A stretch of 64,000 nucleotides of DNA, taken from positions 1 through 64,000 of the forward strand of contig JAFIFG010000052.1 in the NCBI GenBank assembly GCA_020832135.1. Direction: 5' to 3'. The DNA comes from Clostridiaceae bacterium (GTDB lineage Bacteria > Bacillota > Clostridia > Peptostreptococcales > Natronincolaceae). Both the position numbers and the translations under genes were made by a program. Under the pieces are notes generated by a model. The model was not told the DNA's origin and made no database searches. It saw nothing but the letters and a program-made list of their open reading frames with translations. This document shows, in pieces, positions 1-8,488 of this stretch. Every line of letters starts with the position of its first letter. Positions within the stretch are counted from its first letter, which is position 1.

Positions 1-103
1 TAAATCTATTCATCGCATTATGTTGATAAAATAAAACAAATCCTCCTATTAAAACAATACATAGGAAAAAAGTTATAGCTGCCCTCAATATTTGCCTGTA
101 CAC
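1..103 (-). CDS. Partial membrane-anchored protein, N-terminus only
   Basis: A frame opens at a GTG codon just behind a GAGGGGGAG ribosome-binding site and runs off the left edge of the window. The 34 visible residues begin with a short basic stretch (Y-R-Q-I-L-R) followed by a hydrophobic run of about 20 residues, which reads as a signal anchor or signal peptide. Nothing in the visible part identifies a family, so the function is unknown. Confidence 0.5.
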   Translation of the reverse strand, partial: MYRQILRAAITFFLCIVLIGGFVLFYQHNAMNRF

Positions 104-198
104 CCCAACTCCCCCTCAAGACATAGTTTTATAATTAAAATTTATGAGAAAAAGTAAAAAAATATCGTTGGTTTTTCTTAATATACTACAGTAAATTC

Positions 199-352
199 CT
201 ATATTACACGTTCCTCTTTTTTCTGAATTCTTATATCTTCTAGTTCCTCCACCGTTACATTTCTGTTATGTAAGATTCCATGAATTACTTCCAGTATATC
301 TACTAGCTCTTCAATATTATCAGTTTCAAGGTATTCATCTACCACTTCTGCT
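199..352 (-). pseudogene. Remnant of a MazG-like NTP pyrophosphohydrolase gene
   Basis: The minus strand reads about 50 residues of acidic helix, with the segments EAEVVDEYLETDNIEELVDI and LEVIHGILHNRNVTVEELED, ending in I-R-I-Q-K-K-E-E-R and a stop. This resembles the C-terminal half of the small MazG-like (phosphoribosyl-ATP pyrophosphohydrolase-type) house-cleaning proteins of Firmicutes. An in-frame TAA lies immediately before it and no catalytic N-terminal half is visible. It is therefore a decayed fragment. The family call rests on memory of the family's C-terminal pattern. Confidence 0.6.
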
Positions 353-662
353 TCTTACCTCTTATTGTTATTTTCTATGAAATGATATTCCTATATATTT
401 ATTTTCTTACAGTTTTTACAATGCAGACATAAATGTATAACTCCTTTGTATTAATATAGCATCTTATATATATTGTCGATTTAAGTAGAAATGTGGCGAA
501 TTATTTATAAAGGTATTATACATTTTTATATAGAAGTACTATCGTGGCTATATTTCAATATACTATACAGAAGTCGTACATACTTTATTTGTAAATATCT
601 TTCTGTAAAACTGTGTAGCTATTAATGTAAATTACATCAAAATTTTATGGAGGTTATAAAAA
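353..662. other. AT-rich intergenic region
   Basis: No open frame or RNA is recognisable here. The stretch just before 663 ends in a good ribosome-binding site (GGAGG) for the plus-strand gene, so its promoter should lie within this region, but no clear -35/-10 pair could be chosen. Confidence 0.5.
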
Positions 663-2915
663 ATGAAAAAAAAATTACTATTAATATTTTTCATGCTATT
701 TTTTATCATTAGTATCTTTTCTGAACAAAATCAAGTTTATGCAGTGAATACAAGTAATGTTGAATGGGAAAAGAACATTGATTTATCTAGAAATTCCTTA
801 AGATGCGTAGTCTATGCTGATGGCAAATATATTGCTATTGGTAATGATAGTACGGTAAAAGTATCTTTTGATGGTGTTACATGGACAACTAATTTTATTG
901 ACACCAATAATGACTTGACTGCTATTGTTTGGAACGGTGAACAATTTATTATTTATGGAGATGACGGCTCAATTATAACATCACAAGACGGGCTTGAGTG
1001 GACACTCAATCAATCAAGTTTAGAGAAAGGCTTGCGTGGAATTGTAAAAACTAATAAACAGTTTGTTGCTTTTTATCCTACATATAAGCCAGGGACTTAC
1101 ACACAAATTACTCAAATCGTCACATCACCCGATGGAATAAAATGGAACAAAGGTGCTGTGATTGAAAGACGTATCAACAGCATAGCATACAATGGAAATA
1201 CTTACGTAATGGTTGGCGGTGGAGATGGACCTGGTTCACGAATACATACATCAAATGATGCAATTTCTTGGAAAAATCCAGAATATGAAGGAGCGATAAG
1301 CTGGTTAAGAAAAGTAATATGGGATGGTAATAAATTTATCGCTGTCGGATTTGGTGGTAGTACATCCCGTGAGAGATATGCAGCAATTTGGGTTTCAAAC
1401 GATGGTGTAACTTGGACTTCGAGAACTTCTGAAGCAAATAACTATTTTAGGAATATCGACCTTAGCTCTATTACATATAGTAATGATTTGTATGTAGCAG
1501 TAGGAAGTGATCATAACTCTTCTAAAGGCGGAAGAATTTTAATATCTTCCGATACAGCTACCTGGACAGAAGTAGACTCTGGTACAAATAATGGTTTGTC
1601 TAATACTATATGGGGAGGAAATAAATTTATAGCAGTAGGAAATGCAGGTATAATTACAACATCGCTTGATGGATCTAATTGGATAGCTAGAACCTCTGAG
1701 TCACATAATTCTATTCGAAATATCTCATGGAATGGGGAACAGTTTATAGCTGTAGGAGATGAGGGGTTAATATTAAGGTCACAACTAGGGAGTAATTGGG
1801 AAAAAATTCCTCATATAACTACCAATTATCTTGGAGACCTTGCTTGGAATGAGAACCACTATGTTATTATAGGTGGCGAAGGGAATAGTAGTGGGAGAAT
1901 AACTTTAACTTCTATGGATGGATCATCATGGGATATACAACAAACATATGAAACCGATGACTATTCAGGTTATTCTGATCTTGATTCAATTATTTGGGAT
2001 GGGGAACAATTCATTGCTGTTGGATACAGAGGTGAAATAGTACGTTCATCAGATGGCACATACTGGGAATCTTTGTCCAATGAATCTCCAATGGATATCG
2101 TATGGAATGGTAAAAAATATGTTGGAGTTGGTCATCGGGGATTAATAGTAACATCAGAAGATGGGGAAGATTGGAGGAAGCAAGCATTTGATGATAAGGG
2201 ATTAAATGTATTTTTTAACTCTATAATATGGGATGGAAATCAATTTATTGCTGGAGGATATGGTAACGATGCTTCTTATATTAGAAATAGTGTAATAGCG
2301 ACGTCGAAGGATGGAGATCAATGGTCACTAAATGTATTAGACACTACCGAATCTATTCGTGCAATAAATTGGAACGGGAAAATATATGTGGCTGTTGGTA
2401 GCAATGGTTTAATCCTTTCATCAAAAGACGGAATTGCTTGGAATGAAGAACACTCTGGAACAACAAATTGGCTTAGTTCAGTTGTTTGGAATGGCAGAAA
2501 ATATATTGTTGGTGGTGCTTCAGGAACATTGCTAACAGGAAATTTAGTAAATCATGAGGATAGTGCTATTCAAATTTTTATCAATGGTACAAACACTTTT
2601 TTTGATTCATCTCCAGTCATGAGCAATGGGCGTGTTTTAGTACCATTACGAGGGATATTTGAATCTTTAGGATTTAATATCTCATGGAATCCTGATGATC
2701 AAATAGTTACAGCTACAAAAGATAATGTAAATATAACTCTTGAAATTGGAAATAACCAAGCTACAGTAAACAACGAAACAATAGAACTAGATGCTCCTGC
2801 TACTCTTGTCAATGGCAGAGCCTTAGTTCCTGTTAGATTTATTGCTGAAAGTATAGAGGCTAATGTTAGTTGGAATGGTGACTTCAATACAGTCACAATT
2901 ACAACACAAGAATAA
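663..2915 (+). CDS. Secreted beta-propeller-like repeat protein with C-terminal copper amine oxidase N-domain
   Basis: The 750-residue product starts with a signal peptide (residues 1 to about 27, ending V-Y-A). Residues about 35-630 contain more than ten repeats of the form WNG..FIAVG..G.I..S.DG..W, the pattern of BNR/YCF48-type beta-propeller blades. The last ~113 residues (637-750) match the copper amine oxidase N-terminal domain (Cu_amine_oxidN1), with two NGR.LVP.R motifs, common on clostridial surface proteins. The role is probably structural or ligand-binding outside the cell; no enzyme motif is seen. It is a single-gene unit with AGGAGG-like spacing before the ATG and its own terminator. 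Confidence 0.8.
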   Translation: MKKKLLLIFFMLFFIISIFSEQNQVYAVNTSNVEWEKNIDLSRNSLRCVVYADGKYIAIGNDSTVKVSFDGVTWTTNFIDTNNDLTAIVWNGEQFIIYGDDGSIITSQDGLEWTLNQSSLEKGLRGIVKTNKQFVAFYPTYKPGTYTQITQIVTSPDGIKWNKGAVIERRINSIAYNGNTYVMVGGGDGPGSRIHTSNDAISWKNPEYEGAISWLRKVIWDGNKFIAVGFGGSTSRERYAAIWVSNDGVTWTSRTSEANNYFRNIDLSSITYSNDLYVAVGSDHNSSKGGRILISSDTATWTEVDSGTNNGLSNTIWGGNKFIAVGNAGIITTSLDGSNWIARTSESHNSIRNISWNGEQFIAVGDEGLILRSQLGSNWEKIPHITTNYLGDLAWNENHYVIIGGEGNSSGRITLTSMDGSSWDIQQTYETDDYSGYSDLDSIIWDGEQFIAVGYRGEIVRSSDGTYWESLSNESPMDIVWNGKKYVGVGHRGLIVTSEDGEDWRKQAFDDKGLNVFFNSIIWDGNQFIAGGYGNDASYIRNSVIATSKDGDQWSLNVLDTTESIRAINWNGKIYVAVGSNGLILSSKDGIAWNEEHSGTTNWLSSVVWNGRKYIVGGASGTLLTGNLVNHEDSAIQIFINGTNTFFDSSPVMSNGRVLVPLRGIFESLGFNISWNPDDQIVTATKDNVNITLEIGNNQATVNNETIELDAPATLVNGRALVPVRFIAESIEANVSWNGDFNTVTITTQE

Positions 2916-3010
2916 GCATTGATTTAAAATCTTTTATTAAGTTTTAGAGTCATCTTCCTTTGAAATAGACTTTGTTAAAAACGTGTATTGGTATTTTATA
3001 AAAAATTAAG

Positions 3011-3060
3011 GCATAGGCATATTGCTAATATTTTTAGCACATATGTCTATGCTTTTTAAT
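3011..3060 (+). terminator. Rho-independent terminator of the propeller protein gene
   Basis: A long hairpin has arms GCATAG-G-CATAT-TGCTAA and TTAGCA-C-ATATG-T-CTATGC and is followed by TTTTTAATTTT. It lies about 95 bases past the stop at 2915. Confidence 0.85.
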
Positions 3061-3094
3061 TTTATTTCGCCTTTTGATAAATAGTGCTAATTAT

Positions 3095-3496
3095 CTATTG
3101 TAACATCCCTTTCTTCTCTAATGTAAAAGGAATACGGAAATACCTATAATTACTAGTAATTTTTTCAATTGGCTCATCATTGTAAATTCTAATACCAGAA
3201 TGTATTATGGTGTTTGTTCTTTTGCTTCTAAATAATTCTTCCTTGGCTTCCTCAGTAAGTTCTGGGTATATAAATAGTTCACCTATATCATGAAATGTAA
3301 TATATGGGTCTTCAACTAATCCCCCACCTAGAACCATGTGACTCGTTCTACTACCTCCTACTTCAACATTCTTTGGTCTTTCTCCATCATTTATAACAAC
3401 TTCTCTTAAGTAAATTTTTACAAATCCCCTATTAGATATACTCATAGTTATTAATGTTTTATCATCACTATTTCCTGAGAGTCTCGGACTATGCAA
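3095..3496 (-). CDS. Hypothetical protein, probably 5'-truncated at a repeat junction
   Basis: The longest start gives 133 residues from a TTG codon that has no ribosome-binding site. The same frame continues upstream to about 3565 without a stop and reads a good membrane helix (L-F-A-L-F-L-S-F-I-L-Y-I), but it contains no ATG, GTG or TTG before it enters the interspersed repeat and meets a TGA. The likeliest reading is that the original N-terminus, a membrane anchor, was cut off when the repeat was placed upstream. The soluble part has no family I recognise. It may be non-functional or may use a rare ATT start near 3556. Confidence 0.5.
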   Translation of the reverse strand: MHSPRLSGNSDDKTLITMSISNRGFVKIYLREVVINDGERPKNVEVGGSRTSHMVLGGGLVEDPYITFHDIGELFIYPELTEEAKEELFRSKRTNTIIHSGIRIYNDEPIEKITSNYRYFRIPFTLEKKGMLQ

Positions 3497-3644
3497 TGGA
3501 GGATTCCATTTTATATATAGTATAAAGCTTAAAAATAAAGCGAATAATCCTACAATTGAATTGTATCAACTAGCATAACTATGCTATCTTTTTCATCTGG
3601 TACGTCATACCTTCATCCAAAATAGACTAACCGCCCCTACATTA

Positions 3645-3685
3645 TTAGACGATAAATCCTTTCAAACTGCTCCCTTATTATACCA
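3645..3685 (-). promoter_or_regulatory. Overlapping extended -10 and ECF-type promoter in R1
   Basis: On the minus strand TGGTATAAT is followed directly by GGAGC, then 17 bases, then CGTCTAA. The other copies have GGAAC in the -35 position, so this site has one substitution. It faces the gene at 3095. Confidence 0.55.
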
Positions 3686-3726
3686 TTAATTTACTATTTC
3701 TGTAGTATGTGGCAGTTAAAGGCCAA

Positions 3727-3754
3727 AAAGATAGATTGCTTTTTTCAGCAATCA
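3727..3754 (-). terminator. Terminator inside repeat R1
   Basis: Minus strand GATTGCT-GAAAAA-AGCAATC is followed by TATCTTTTT. It sits just upstream of the repeat's promoter and would isolate it from upstream transcription. Confidence 0.6.
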
Positions 3755-4032
3755 TTTTATCTTTATTCACGGGAATTCTCCTTCTATTTTTAAGGGGTAG
3801 GGGGTTACAGGAAGGGTGTTCTTTCTGACAATTACCCATCTGCATTCAGGCACACGTTTCTATATTTTTCCACATGTTTTTATAATATTTTATAATACCA
3901 ATTATTCACATATTATTTTTGCTTTCTATGATTTCATTCCTTAAAAATAGTATAAATCATCTTTTCGTCTTAAAAAGGTGGTGAGCAATATACCTTTTCA
4001 GCTTAAGCAGTATTATTTACAACAAAGTCTAA

Positions 4033-4080
4033 ATAAAAAACAGTAGCTTAATATAAACATAAATTTGTGTTAACTACTGT
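4033..4080 (-). terminator. Terminator of the desulfidase operon
   Basis: Minus strand ACAGTAG-TTAACAC ... CTACTGT is followed by TTTTTATTT, placed 31 bases beyond the stop of the gene at 4111. Confidence 0.75.
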
Positions 4081-4110
4081 CTTCTTATTATCTATCATTC
4101 TATTCTAAGG

Positions 4111-4602
4111 TTACAAAATTTTTCGTATATAGCTTTTAAAGGCATCTATAACTTCTTGACTTTGCTCCTCTATGTATTCTTCAGGAATATCAAAAATATT
4201 TAAATCAATGTTTTCTTCCTTTATTAATTTCATTAATTCTTCCATAAAAATTCCTTTTTCCCCTGAGGCTTCACAGGAAGGACTTCCTTGTATCCCTATT
4301 AACCCAAGAATTTCATAGTCATTAATTATGTATTCCTTTATTTGGTTAACAACTTGTATTGTCAATTGGCTACAAAGACTTCGATAGGTAGGAATATCAT
4401 ACTCTTCCTTTGTTTTAGGGGGGCGGTTTTCCCCTAGAAATGTAAATTCAGGACAAGGCAATTGAATGATAGAGATATTGTCTTCCAACAGTACCCTTAT
4501 AATATTGTTAAAAGCACCTTGCGCCCTTTCCCATTCTCTTATAACAGCATTTTGATTTAATATACAATGAGATATGTATACAATTTGTTTTTTTCTATGC
4601 AT
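4111..4602 (-). CDS. TudS-related putative desulfidase
   Basis: The product has 163 residues from the ATG at 4602, preferred over the upstream TTG because AAAGGGAAG lies 10 bases before it. The sequence resembles the DUF523/TudS group, which removes sulfur from thio-substituted pyrimidines with a [4Fe-4S] cluster held by three cysteines. Cysteines in S-H-C-I-L-N, L-P-C-P-E-F and G-S-P-S-C-E-A are at the expected places (about 13, 50 and 110 in this numbering). It overlaps the stop of the transporter gene at 4595 by eight bases, so the two are translationally coupled. Substrate is inferred from the family only. Confidence 0.7.
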   Translation of the reverse strand: MHRKKQIVYISHCILNQNAVIREWERAQGAFNNIIRVLLEDNISIIQLPCPEFTFLGENRPPKTKEEYDIPTYRSLCSQLTIQVVNQIKEYIINDYEILGLIGIQGSPSCEASGEKGIFMEELMKLIKEENIDLNIFDIPEEYIEEQSQEVIDAFKSYIRKIL

Positions 4603-5170
4603 TTTTAACAAACTTCCCTTTAATTAAATCTTGAGGAAGCTTTTGTATTAATATAGCTACCAATATACAACTAGCAATCTTATCTACAAAATTTCCTGTA
4701 ATCCTTGGTATAAATGCTGCAGTGAAAATTCTTTGTCCACTGGCTAACAGCCATGCAAATATAAGGTCTGTTCCACCTCCAGTTACACCACCATATACAA
4801 ATACAGCTATTGGTGTTCCTATTAAAGGAGCTACTATAGATAATATAAGTCCAGTAATTGCCGCTATCTTTAAATCAAATTTAAATCTTTTAGCAATAAA
4901 TCCTACAATTAATCCAATTACAATATTTACAATAGCGAATGGTATGTTCTTAGGGTTTGTAATCATTCCTTGTATAATATTAGTTAATCCCCCTGTCAAT
5001 GCACCTGCAAAAGGTCCTAGTACTGCTGCTACAAAGATAGTTCCTATAGTATCTAAGAATAACAGTGGAATTTGTAAAGTCTGCACAATAGTACCAAAAA
5101 CAATATTAATTACAATTCCTAGTGATGCCATAATCATGGCATTGGTAGATTTAAATGGTGAGTTTTTCAA
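4595..5170 (-). CDS. ECF-type transporter S component (substrate-binding membrane subunit)
   Basis: The 191-residue, six-helix membrane protein shows the pattern of S components of energy-coupling-factor transporters, including an early F-L-D-T-I-G-T-I-F stretch and a G-A-L-T-G-G loop (about residues 55-65). It needs the shared EcfA/A'/T module, which is not in this window. It starts with TTG at 5170 behind AGGGGGA. Pairing with the TudS-like desulfidase suggests import of a sulfur-substituted nucleobase or similar compound that the partner then desulfurates. The substrate is inference. A hairpin covers the ribosome-binding site. Confidence 0.75.
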   Translation of the reverse strand: MKNSPFKSTNAMIMASLGIVINIVFGTIVQTLQIPLLFLDTIGTIFVAAVLGPFAGALTGGLTNIIQGMITNPKNIPFAIVNIVIGLIVGFIAKRFKFDLKIAAITGLILSIVAPLIGTPIAVFVYGGVTGGGTDLIFAWLLASGQRIFTAAFIPRITGNFVDKIASCILVAILIQKLPQDLIKGKFVKNA

Positions 5171-5180
5171 TAAAATTCCC

Positions 5181-5217
5181 CCTAATAAAATAATATTTTC
5201 ACTTTAATTTTATTAGG
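5181..5217 (-). promoter_or_regulatory. Inverted repeat overlapping the start of the ribosome-binding site of the S-component gene
   Basis: Minus strand CCTAATAAAAT is followed by a 15-base loop and ATTTTATTAGG, an 11-bp perfect inverted repeat. Its 3' arm ends inside the AGGGGG ribosome-binding site of the gene starting at 5170. It could mask translation initiation or be an operator. No known riboswitch class is recognised. Confidence 0.5.
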
Positions 5218-5370
5218 TTTGTTAAAAACTGTACAATTGAAAGTTTCAATAATAATCATCATTCCTATAAAAATAATAGATTAACAGAAATTAAAACTTA
5301 CAAAGTAAAAATTAATTAGACATTTATTCATTAGGCTTTGTTAATGATAAATGTTGATATTTTACAATAT

Positions 5371-5415
5371 AAAAAAGAATGGCTATATTACTATATTTGA
5401 AGTATATAACCATTC
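5371..5415 (-). terminator. Terminator of the gene at 5470
   Basis: Minus strand GAATGG-TTATATAC ... ATATAGCCATTC is followed by TTTTTTATATTG, about 55 bases past the stop at 5470. Confidence 0.75.
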
Positions 5416-5469
5416 CTTAGATATGTTTTATGCCGCATAGAAAAAATACTATGCAACAATCATAATCAT

Positions 5470-5868
5470 TTAGTTAAGTACTTTTTTTGGAACATACCAC
5501 AGAAAATAGTTTTTTGAATATAACCTCGTTCCAATAGCAACAATCTCTTCATTCTTCTCAAATATAAACCCTGCACCTGCTTGCTCTTTAAAATGCCACC
5601 CTTTTTCTTTCATGAATTCTTTTACTAAATCATAACTAGAAGGAGAATTTCTTGTAGTTTTTGACACATATCTATATCCGCTGTTTGTTTCTGAAAACTG
5701 CTGATAATTACTGTTTGTTAACTCAAGTTTAATAATCGAAGTTAAAATTGGAATAGGGTTCCCCTCTTGTAGTAGGGCACTACCGAACCTGAATGTAATA
5801 AATCCAAATAACAGTATCAAAACCATTAGTATAATAAACAAAGTTTTTTTCAAAAAATCACTCCTCAA
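5470..5868 (-). CDS. Hypothetical small membrane-anchored protein
   Basis: The product has 132 residues with one N-terminal hydrophobic helix (about residues 8-28) and then a soluble domain of about 100 residues ending in F-L-W-Y-V-P-K-K. The topology suggests an outward-facing, membrane-anchored domain. I recognise no family. It has GAGGAGTGATTTTTTG-type ribosome-binding spacing and lies ~120 bases behind the ECF-type promoter in repeat copy R2. It has its own terminator, so it forms a single-gene unit. Confidence 0.7.
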   Translation of the reverse strand: MRSDFLKKTLFIILMVLILLFGFITFRFGSALLQEGNPIPILTSIIKLELTNSNYQQFSETNSGYRYVSKTTRNSPSSYDLVKEFMKEKGWHFKEQAGAGFIFEKNEEIVAIGTRLYSKNYFLWYVPKKVLN

Positions 5869-5990
5869 CTACAATTTTTTTAAGTGCTTTTCCGCCCATT
5901 AAGCCAACAAATTTTAAATTATGTTTTAAGTAGTCTGTATAGTTGCACATCATACCTTCATCCAAAATAAACTAAGCTACCCCTATCTTA

Positions 5991-6031
5991 TTAGACGATA
6001 AATACTGGCAAATCGTTCCCTCATTATACTA
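5991..6031 (-). promoter_or_regulatory. ECF-type promoter in R2
   Basis: Minus strand TAGTATAAT, then GGGAAC, 17 bases, CGTCTAATAAG. It points at the gene starting at 5868. Confidence 0.65.
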
Positions 6032-6070
6032 TTACCTTTCTGTTTCTGTAACATATTGCAGTTAAAGGAC

Positions 6071-6100
6071 AAAAAAATAGACTGCTTTTTTCAGCAATCC
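6071..6100 (-). terminator. Terminator inside repeat R2
   Basis: Minus strand GATTGCT-GAAAAA-AGCAGTC is followed by TATTTTTTT. It would end transcription from the lipoprotein gene at 6193. Confidence 0.75.
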
Positions 6101-6192
6101 TTTTATCTTTACTCACAGAAATTTTTGCTCTATTTCTAAGGGGTAGGGGGTTATGGGAAGGGTGTTCTTCTTGGTAATTACCCCATCTACAT

Positions 6193-6579
6193 TCAGGGAC
6201 ACGTTTCTATATTTTTCCACATTATTTTATGGTATTTTCCAGAACTGAATTCACCTTGAAAGATCTCTTTGTATACTTCTTCAGGTGTAACTTCCTTTTC
6301 AAATAGCTCCTTGCCATTAGGAGCATATAGTGCTATGATGATGCTTCCTTGCTCTAATTCATATTCTACAACAATCTGAGTGGCTGCAGCAAATTCCCAC
6401 TCCTGTGTTTTTTCTCCTGCAAATCTTCCTATAGATAATACTCGTTCTTGTGGATTGTTAGTATGCATATCTAAATACCTAGTTGTTTGATATCCTCCAA
6501 AAAAATTACATCCTGTAAAACTTAATATAGTCAGAAGTACTATTAAAGTTCCTAAAATACTTTTCATATTTCTCTTCAC
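6193..6579 (-). CDS. Small lipoprotein, apparent ancestor of relics in the repeat
   Basis: The 128-residue product has a lipoprotein signal peptide with lipobox L-S-F-T-G-C at about residue 24, then a soluble domain of about 100 residues rich in beta strands. No named family is recognised. The start could be GTG at 6579 or the ATG four codons later, which has the better spaced GAAGAG. Its last residues overlap repeat R2, and relics of the same C-terminus occur near 3880 and 16640. It lies behind a diverged ECF-type promoter at 6677. A role in envelope stress is only inferred from that promoter. Confidence 0.75.
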   Translation of the reverse strand: MKRNMKSILGTLIVLLTILSFTGCNFFGGYQTTRYLDMHTNNPQERVLSIGRFAGEKTQEWEFAAATQIVVEYELEQGSIIIALYAPNGKELFEKEVTPEEVYKEIFQGEFSSGKYHKIMWKNIETCP

Positions 6580-6676
6580 TTTCTATCTATCCTTTCTATT
6601 GCTTATTACCCTTGTTCTCTTAAGGTATGAACTTAGCCATACACATCTGTAGTATTAATTAACATAAGTCACATTA

Positions 6677-6720
6677 TTAGACGTTATTTATCTGTAGATT
6701 GTTGCCTTTTTATACTATAA
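6677..6720 (-). promoter_or_regulatory. ECF-type promoter in R3
   Basis: Minus strand GGCAAC, 17 bases, CGTCTAATAATG, preceded by TATAGTATAA. The -35 differs by one base from GGAAC. Confidence 0.5.
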
Positions 6721-6763
6721 TTTGCTTGTTAATAATGGTTTATATTGATCAAAAGATAAAAAA

Positions 6764-6795
6764 ATAGACTACTAACTTTTTGTTTCATAGTCTAA
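6764..6795 (-). terminator. Terminator in R3
   Basis: Minus strand TAGACTA, a loop of about 16 bases, then TAGTCTATTTTTTTATC. Confidence 0.55.
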
Positions 6796-6953
6796 CTGTT
6801 TTTACTCAATTATCTCTTTTAATATTTTCACTTACTGCTTTGTTAGCTGCTGTAAAGTTGAGGTATTTTTGATACCTACTGGCTTCATTATATCATCTAC
6901 TGGCATAATTTTACACATATATACAGTCTATTCCACCATTATATTTAGATAAT

Positions 6954-6976
6954 AAAAAAGATGAGCTAGTCATCTT
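6954..6976 (-). terminator. Terminator of the hypB-hypA operon
   Basis: Minus strand AAGATGA-CTAGC-TCATCTTTTTTATT, about 60 bases past the stop at 7038. It closes the four-gene operon. Confidence 0.8.
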
Positions 6977-7037
6977 CTTCACTTCTATCGACAGATAGCA
7001 CTATTCAATTAGTATTTATATAATTTCTACTCTAAGC

Positions 7038-7964
7038 CTACAAATTATTTGCTACCACACTTTTCTTATAATAATTTGTGTGGGTATAAATTTCTTCTTT
7101 TAATGGATTCTTTTTACTCTTAACCATTGTATAAGTCATAAAAACAAATACACCCATGTTAAATATAAAAGAAAACATGCTAATTCCCATTAATAAGCTT
7201 TCTTGGTATGTTGCTAAAACTTTAAAATATGAAGTACTTTGAAAATCAACAGACAAAGAAAACATAGCATAAATTGATAGTATTTGTGCTCTATGTTGTA
7301 ACCACACACCTCTTTTGAATACATATTCTGCAATTAAAGCTGCAAATAAAATACCAAATCCAGCGTACATTGATCTTGTAGAAATACAATTGTAAACATA
7401 AGCGAAATTCCATAAGGTGTAACCTATAATATACATCCATGTCATATCAGGCCATACCATATCTTTTGTTTTATCTTTTGATACACGTATGCCACCAAAT
7501 CCTGTTAATGTAACAATACATAGAATTCCTGCAATTCCATTTAAAATATTCCAAGCACCACCAACAATAAGAATACCACCTGGATCAACCGTTAATGTTT
7601 TATAGGTTGCAAATACTTCAAACTCTCTATATACTGCTTCTGCAATATTCAACGATAGAATTGCTACTGGAAATATGGCTGCAAATCTTTGCTCTCCAAG
7701 TTTGGTGAATCGAATTAACATAAAACCATAAACACCTATTAATGCAGATACGACTTTAACCCATCCAAACCATGTTTTCCCTGTCGGGGATCCTAAAATG
7801 CCCATAACCACACCGATTCCTAATATAACTGGAAGAACACAAAATACCAAAATTGATATCTTTTTTGATCTTCTTGTTATTTCATTAACAAACAATAGCA
7901 CACCAATAAATAAGATAAGTGCAATAAAACTTTCTAATGTTAGCCCCTCATATAAAAAACCCAT
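7038..7964 (-). CDS. DUF5692-type polytopic membrane protein
   Basis: The 308-residue product has about eight hydrophobic helices and small polar loops, with conserved-looking W-N-I-L-N-G-I-A-G and Y-T-L-W-N-F-A-Y segments. It resembles clostridial proteins annotated as DUF5692, whose function is unknown. It is the last gene of the hypB / Fe-S flavoprotein / hypA operon, about 140 bases after hypA. A nickel-related transport role is a tempting but unsupported idea. Confidence 0.65.
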   Translation of the reverse strand: MGFLYEGLTLESFIALILFIGVLLFVNEITRRSKKISILVFCVLPVILGIGVVMGILGSPTGKTWFGWVKVVSALIGVYGFMLIRFTKLGEQRFAAIFPVAILSLNIAEAVYREFEVFATYKTLTVDPGGILIVGGAWNILNGIAGILCIVTLTGFGGIRVSKDKTKDMVWPDMTWMYIIGYTLWNFAYVYNCISTRSMYAGFGILFAALIAEYVFKRGVWLQHRAQILSIYAMFSLSVDFQSTSYFKVLATYQESLLMGISMFSFIFNMGVFVFMTYTMVKSKKNPLKEEIYTHTNYYKKSVVANNL

Positions 7965-8101
7965 TTTAATCCCCCTTAAAATAATAATTATTTGATGACT
8001 AAAAGTTCTAGTTCTTCCCCTTCTTCCTGGGGGGAAGAACAGAACTCCATTATCTCTAAATTGCCTTACAAAGTAATTCCCAAACTACTTATTCTAATAT
8101 T

Positions 8102-8443
8102 TCAATAGGCAACAATCTCTTTAATATTAAATTCTTGTCCTGAAATCAAAGTAAAATCTTCACCATTACACTTTGGACATATTTTCCTGTGATCAACTAT
8201 GTTGTAAACTTCATTGCATAATTTACATTTACCATTGGCTGGTAGGGAAATAATCTCAAGTTTTGTGTTCTCATAGGCTGTTTCACTTACAGCTGCAGGA
8301 TAACAATTTTCAATAAATCTCGGAATTGCTTGAGATAATTGTCCAATTTCTAAAACTATTCTATCTACTTTTGCAAGATTGTTTTCTTCTACAAAACTAT
8401 CTACAACTTTTATAACTTCGTATACAATTCCCAGTTCATGCAT
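8102..8443 (-). CDS. hypA: HypA nickel metallochaperone
   Basis: The product has 113 residues when started at the ATG at 8443, where GAGGGA lies seven bases upstream and the chain begins M-H-E-L-G. HypA needs this N-terminal M-H-E because His2 binds nickel, so the start five codons upstream is rejected. The zinc site is seen as C-K-L-C and C-P-K-C about 20 residues apart. HypA passes Ni to [NiFe] hydrogenase or other nickel enzymes together with HypB. No hydrogenase, hypC, D, E or F gene is in the window. Confidence 0.93.
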   Translation of the reverse strand: MHELGIVYEVIKVVDSFVEENNLAKVDRIVLEIGQLSQAIPRFIENCYPAAVSETAYENTKLEIISLPANGKCKLCNEVYNIVDHRKICPKCNGEDFTLISGQEFNIKEIVAY

Positions 8444-8488
8444 GACATAATCCCTCATTTTCTAATGTTGGTTTCTTTTTCAATAAAA

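Larger units (their letters stand above)
3556..3965 (-). repeat. Interspersed promoter/terminator repeat, copy R1
   Basis: This is a ~410-base copy of the intergenic repeat found through the first 28 kb. Read on the minus strand it holds a degenerate tail of a small lipoprotein gene (M-W-K-N-I-E-T-C then stop), a block containing the complement of AAGGGGTAGGGGGTTA, a terminator hairpin, an extended -10 (TGGTATAAT), an ECF-type promoter and a leader. It lies directly upstream of the truncated gene at 3095. Confidence 0.8.
5930..6245 (-). repeat. Interspersed promoter/terminator repeat, copy R2
   Basis: This copy fills the gap between the genes at 5470 and 6193. Its upstream end is the coding end of the intact lipoprotein gene at 6193 (K-I-M-W-K-N-I-E-T-C-P stop), the same tail that appears as non-coding relics in other copies. 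That identifies the lipoprotein gene as the likely source of that part of the repeat. Confidence 0.85.
6640..6810 (-). repeat. Diverged copy R3 of the interspersed repeat
   Basis: The order terminator, TATAGTATAA, GCAAC-N17-CGTCTAA is kept on the minus strand, but the sequence between the motifs has drifted strongly from R1, R2 and R4. It is upstream of the lipoprotein gene at 6193. Survival of the motif order suggests selection on the promoter. Confidence 0.6.

Noticed and set aside
4722-5207. 161-residue plus-strand frame
   Set aside because: It is a mirror of the S-component gene on the other strand, with a hydrophobic code bias.
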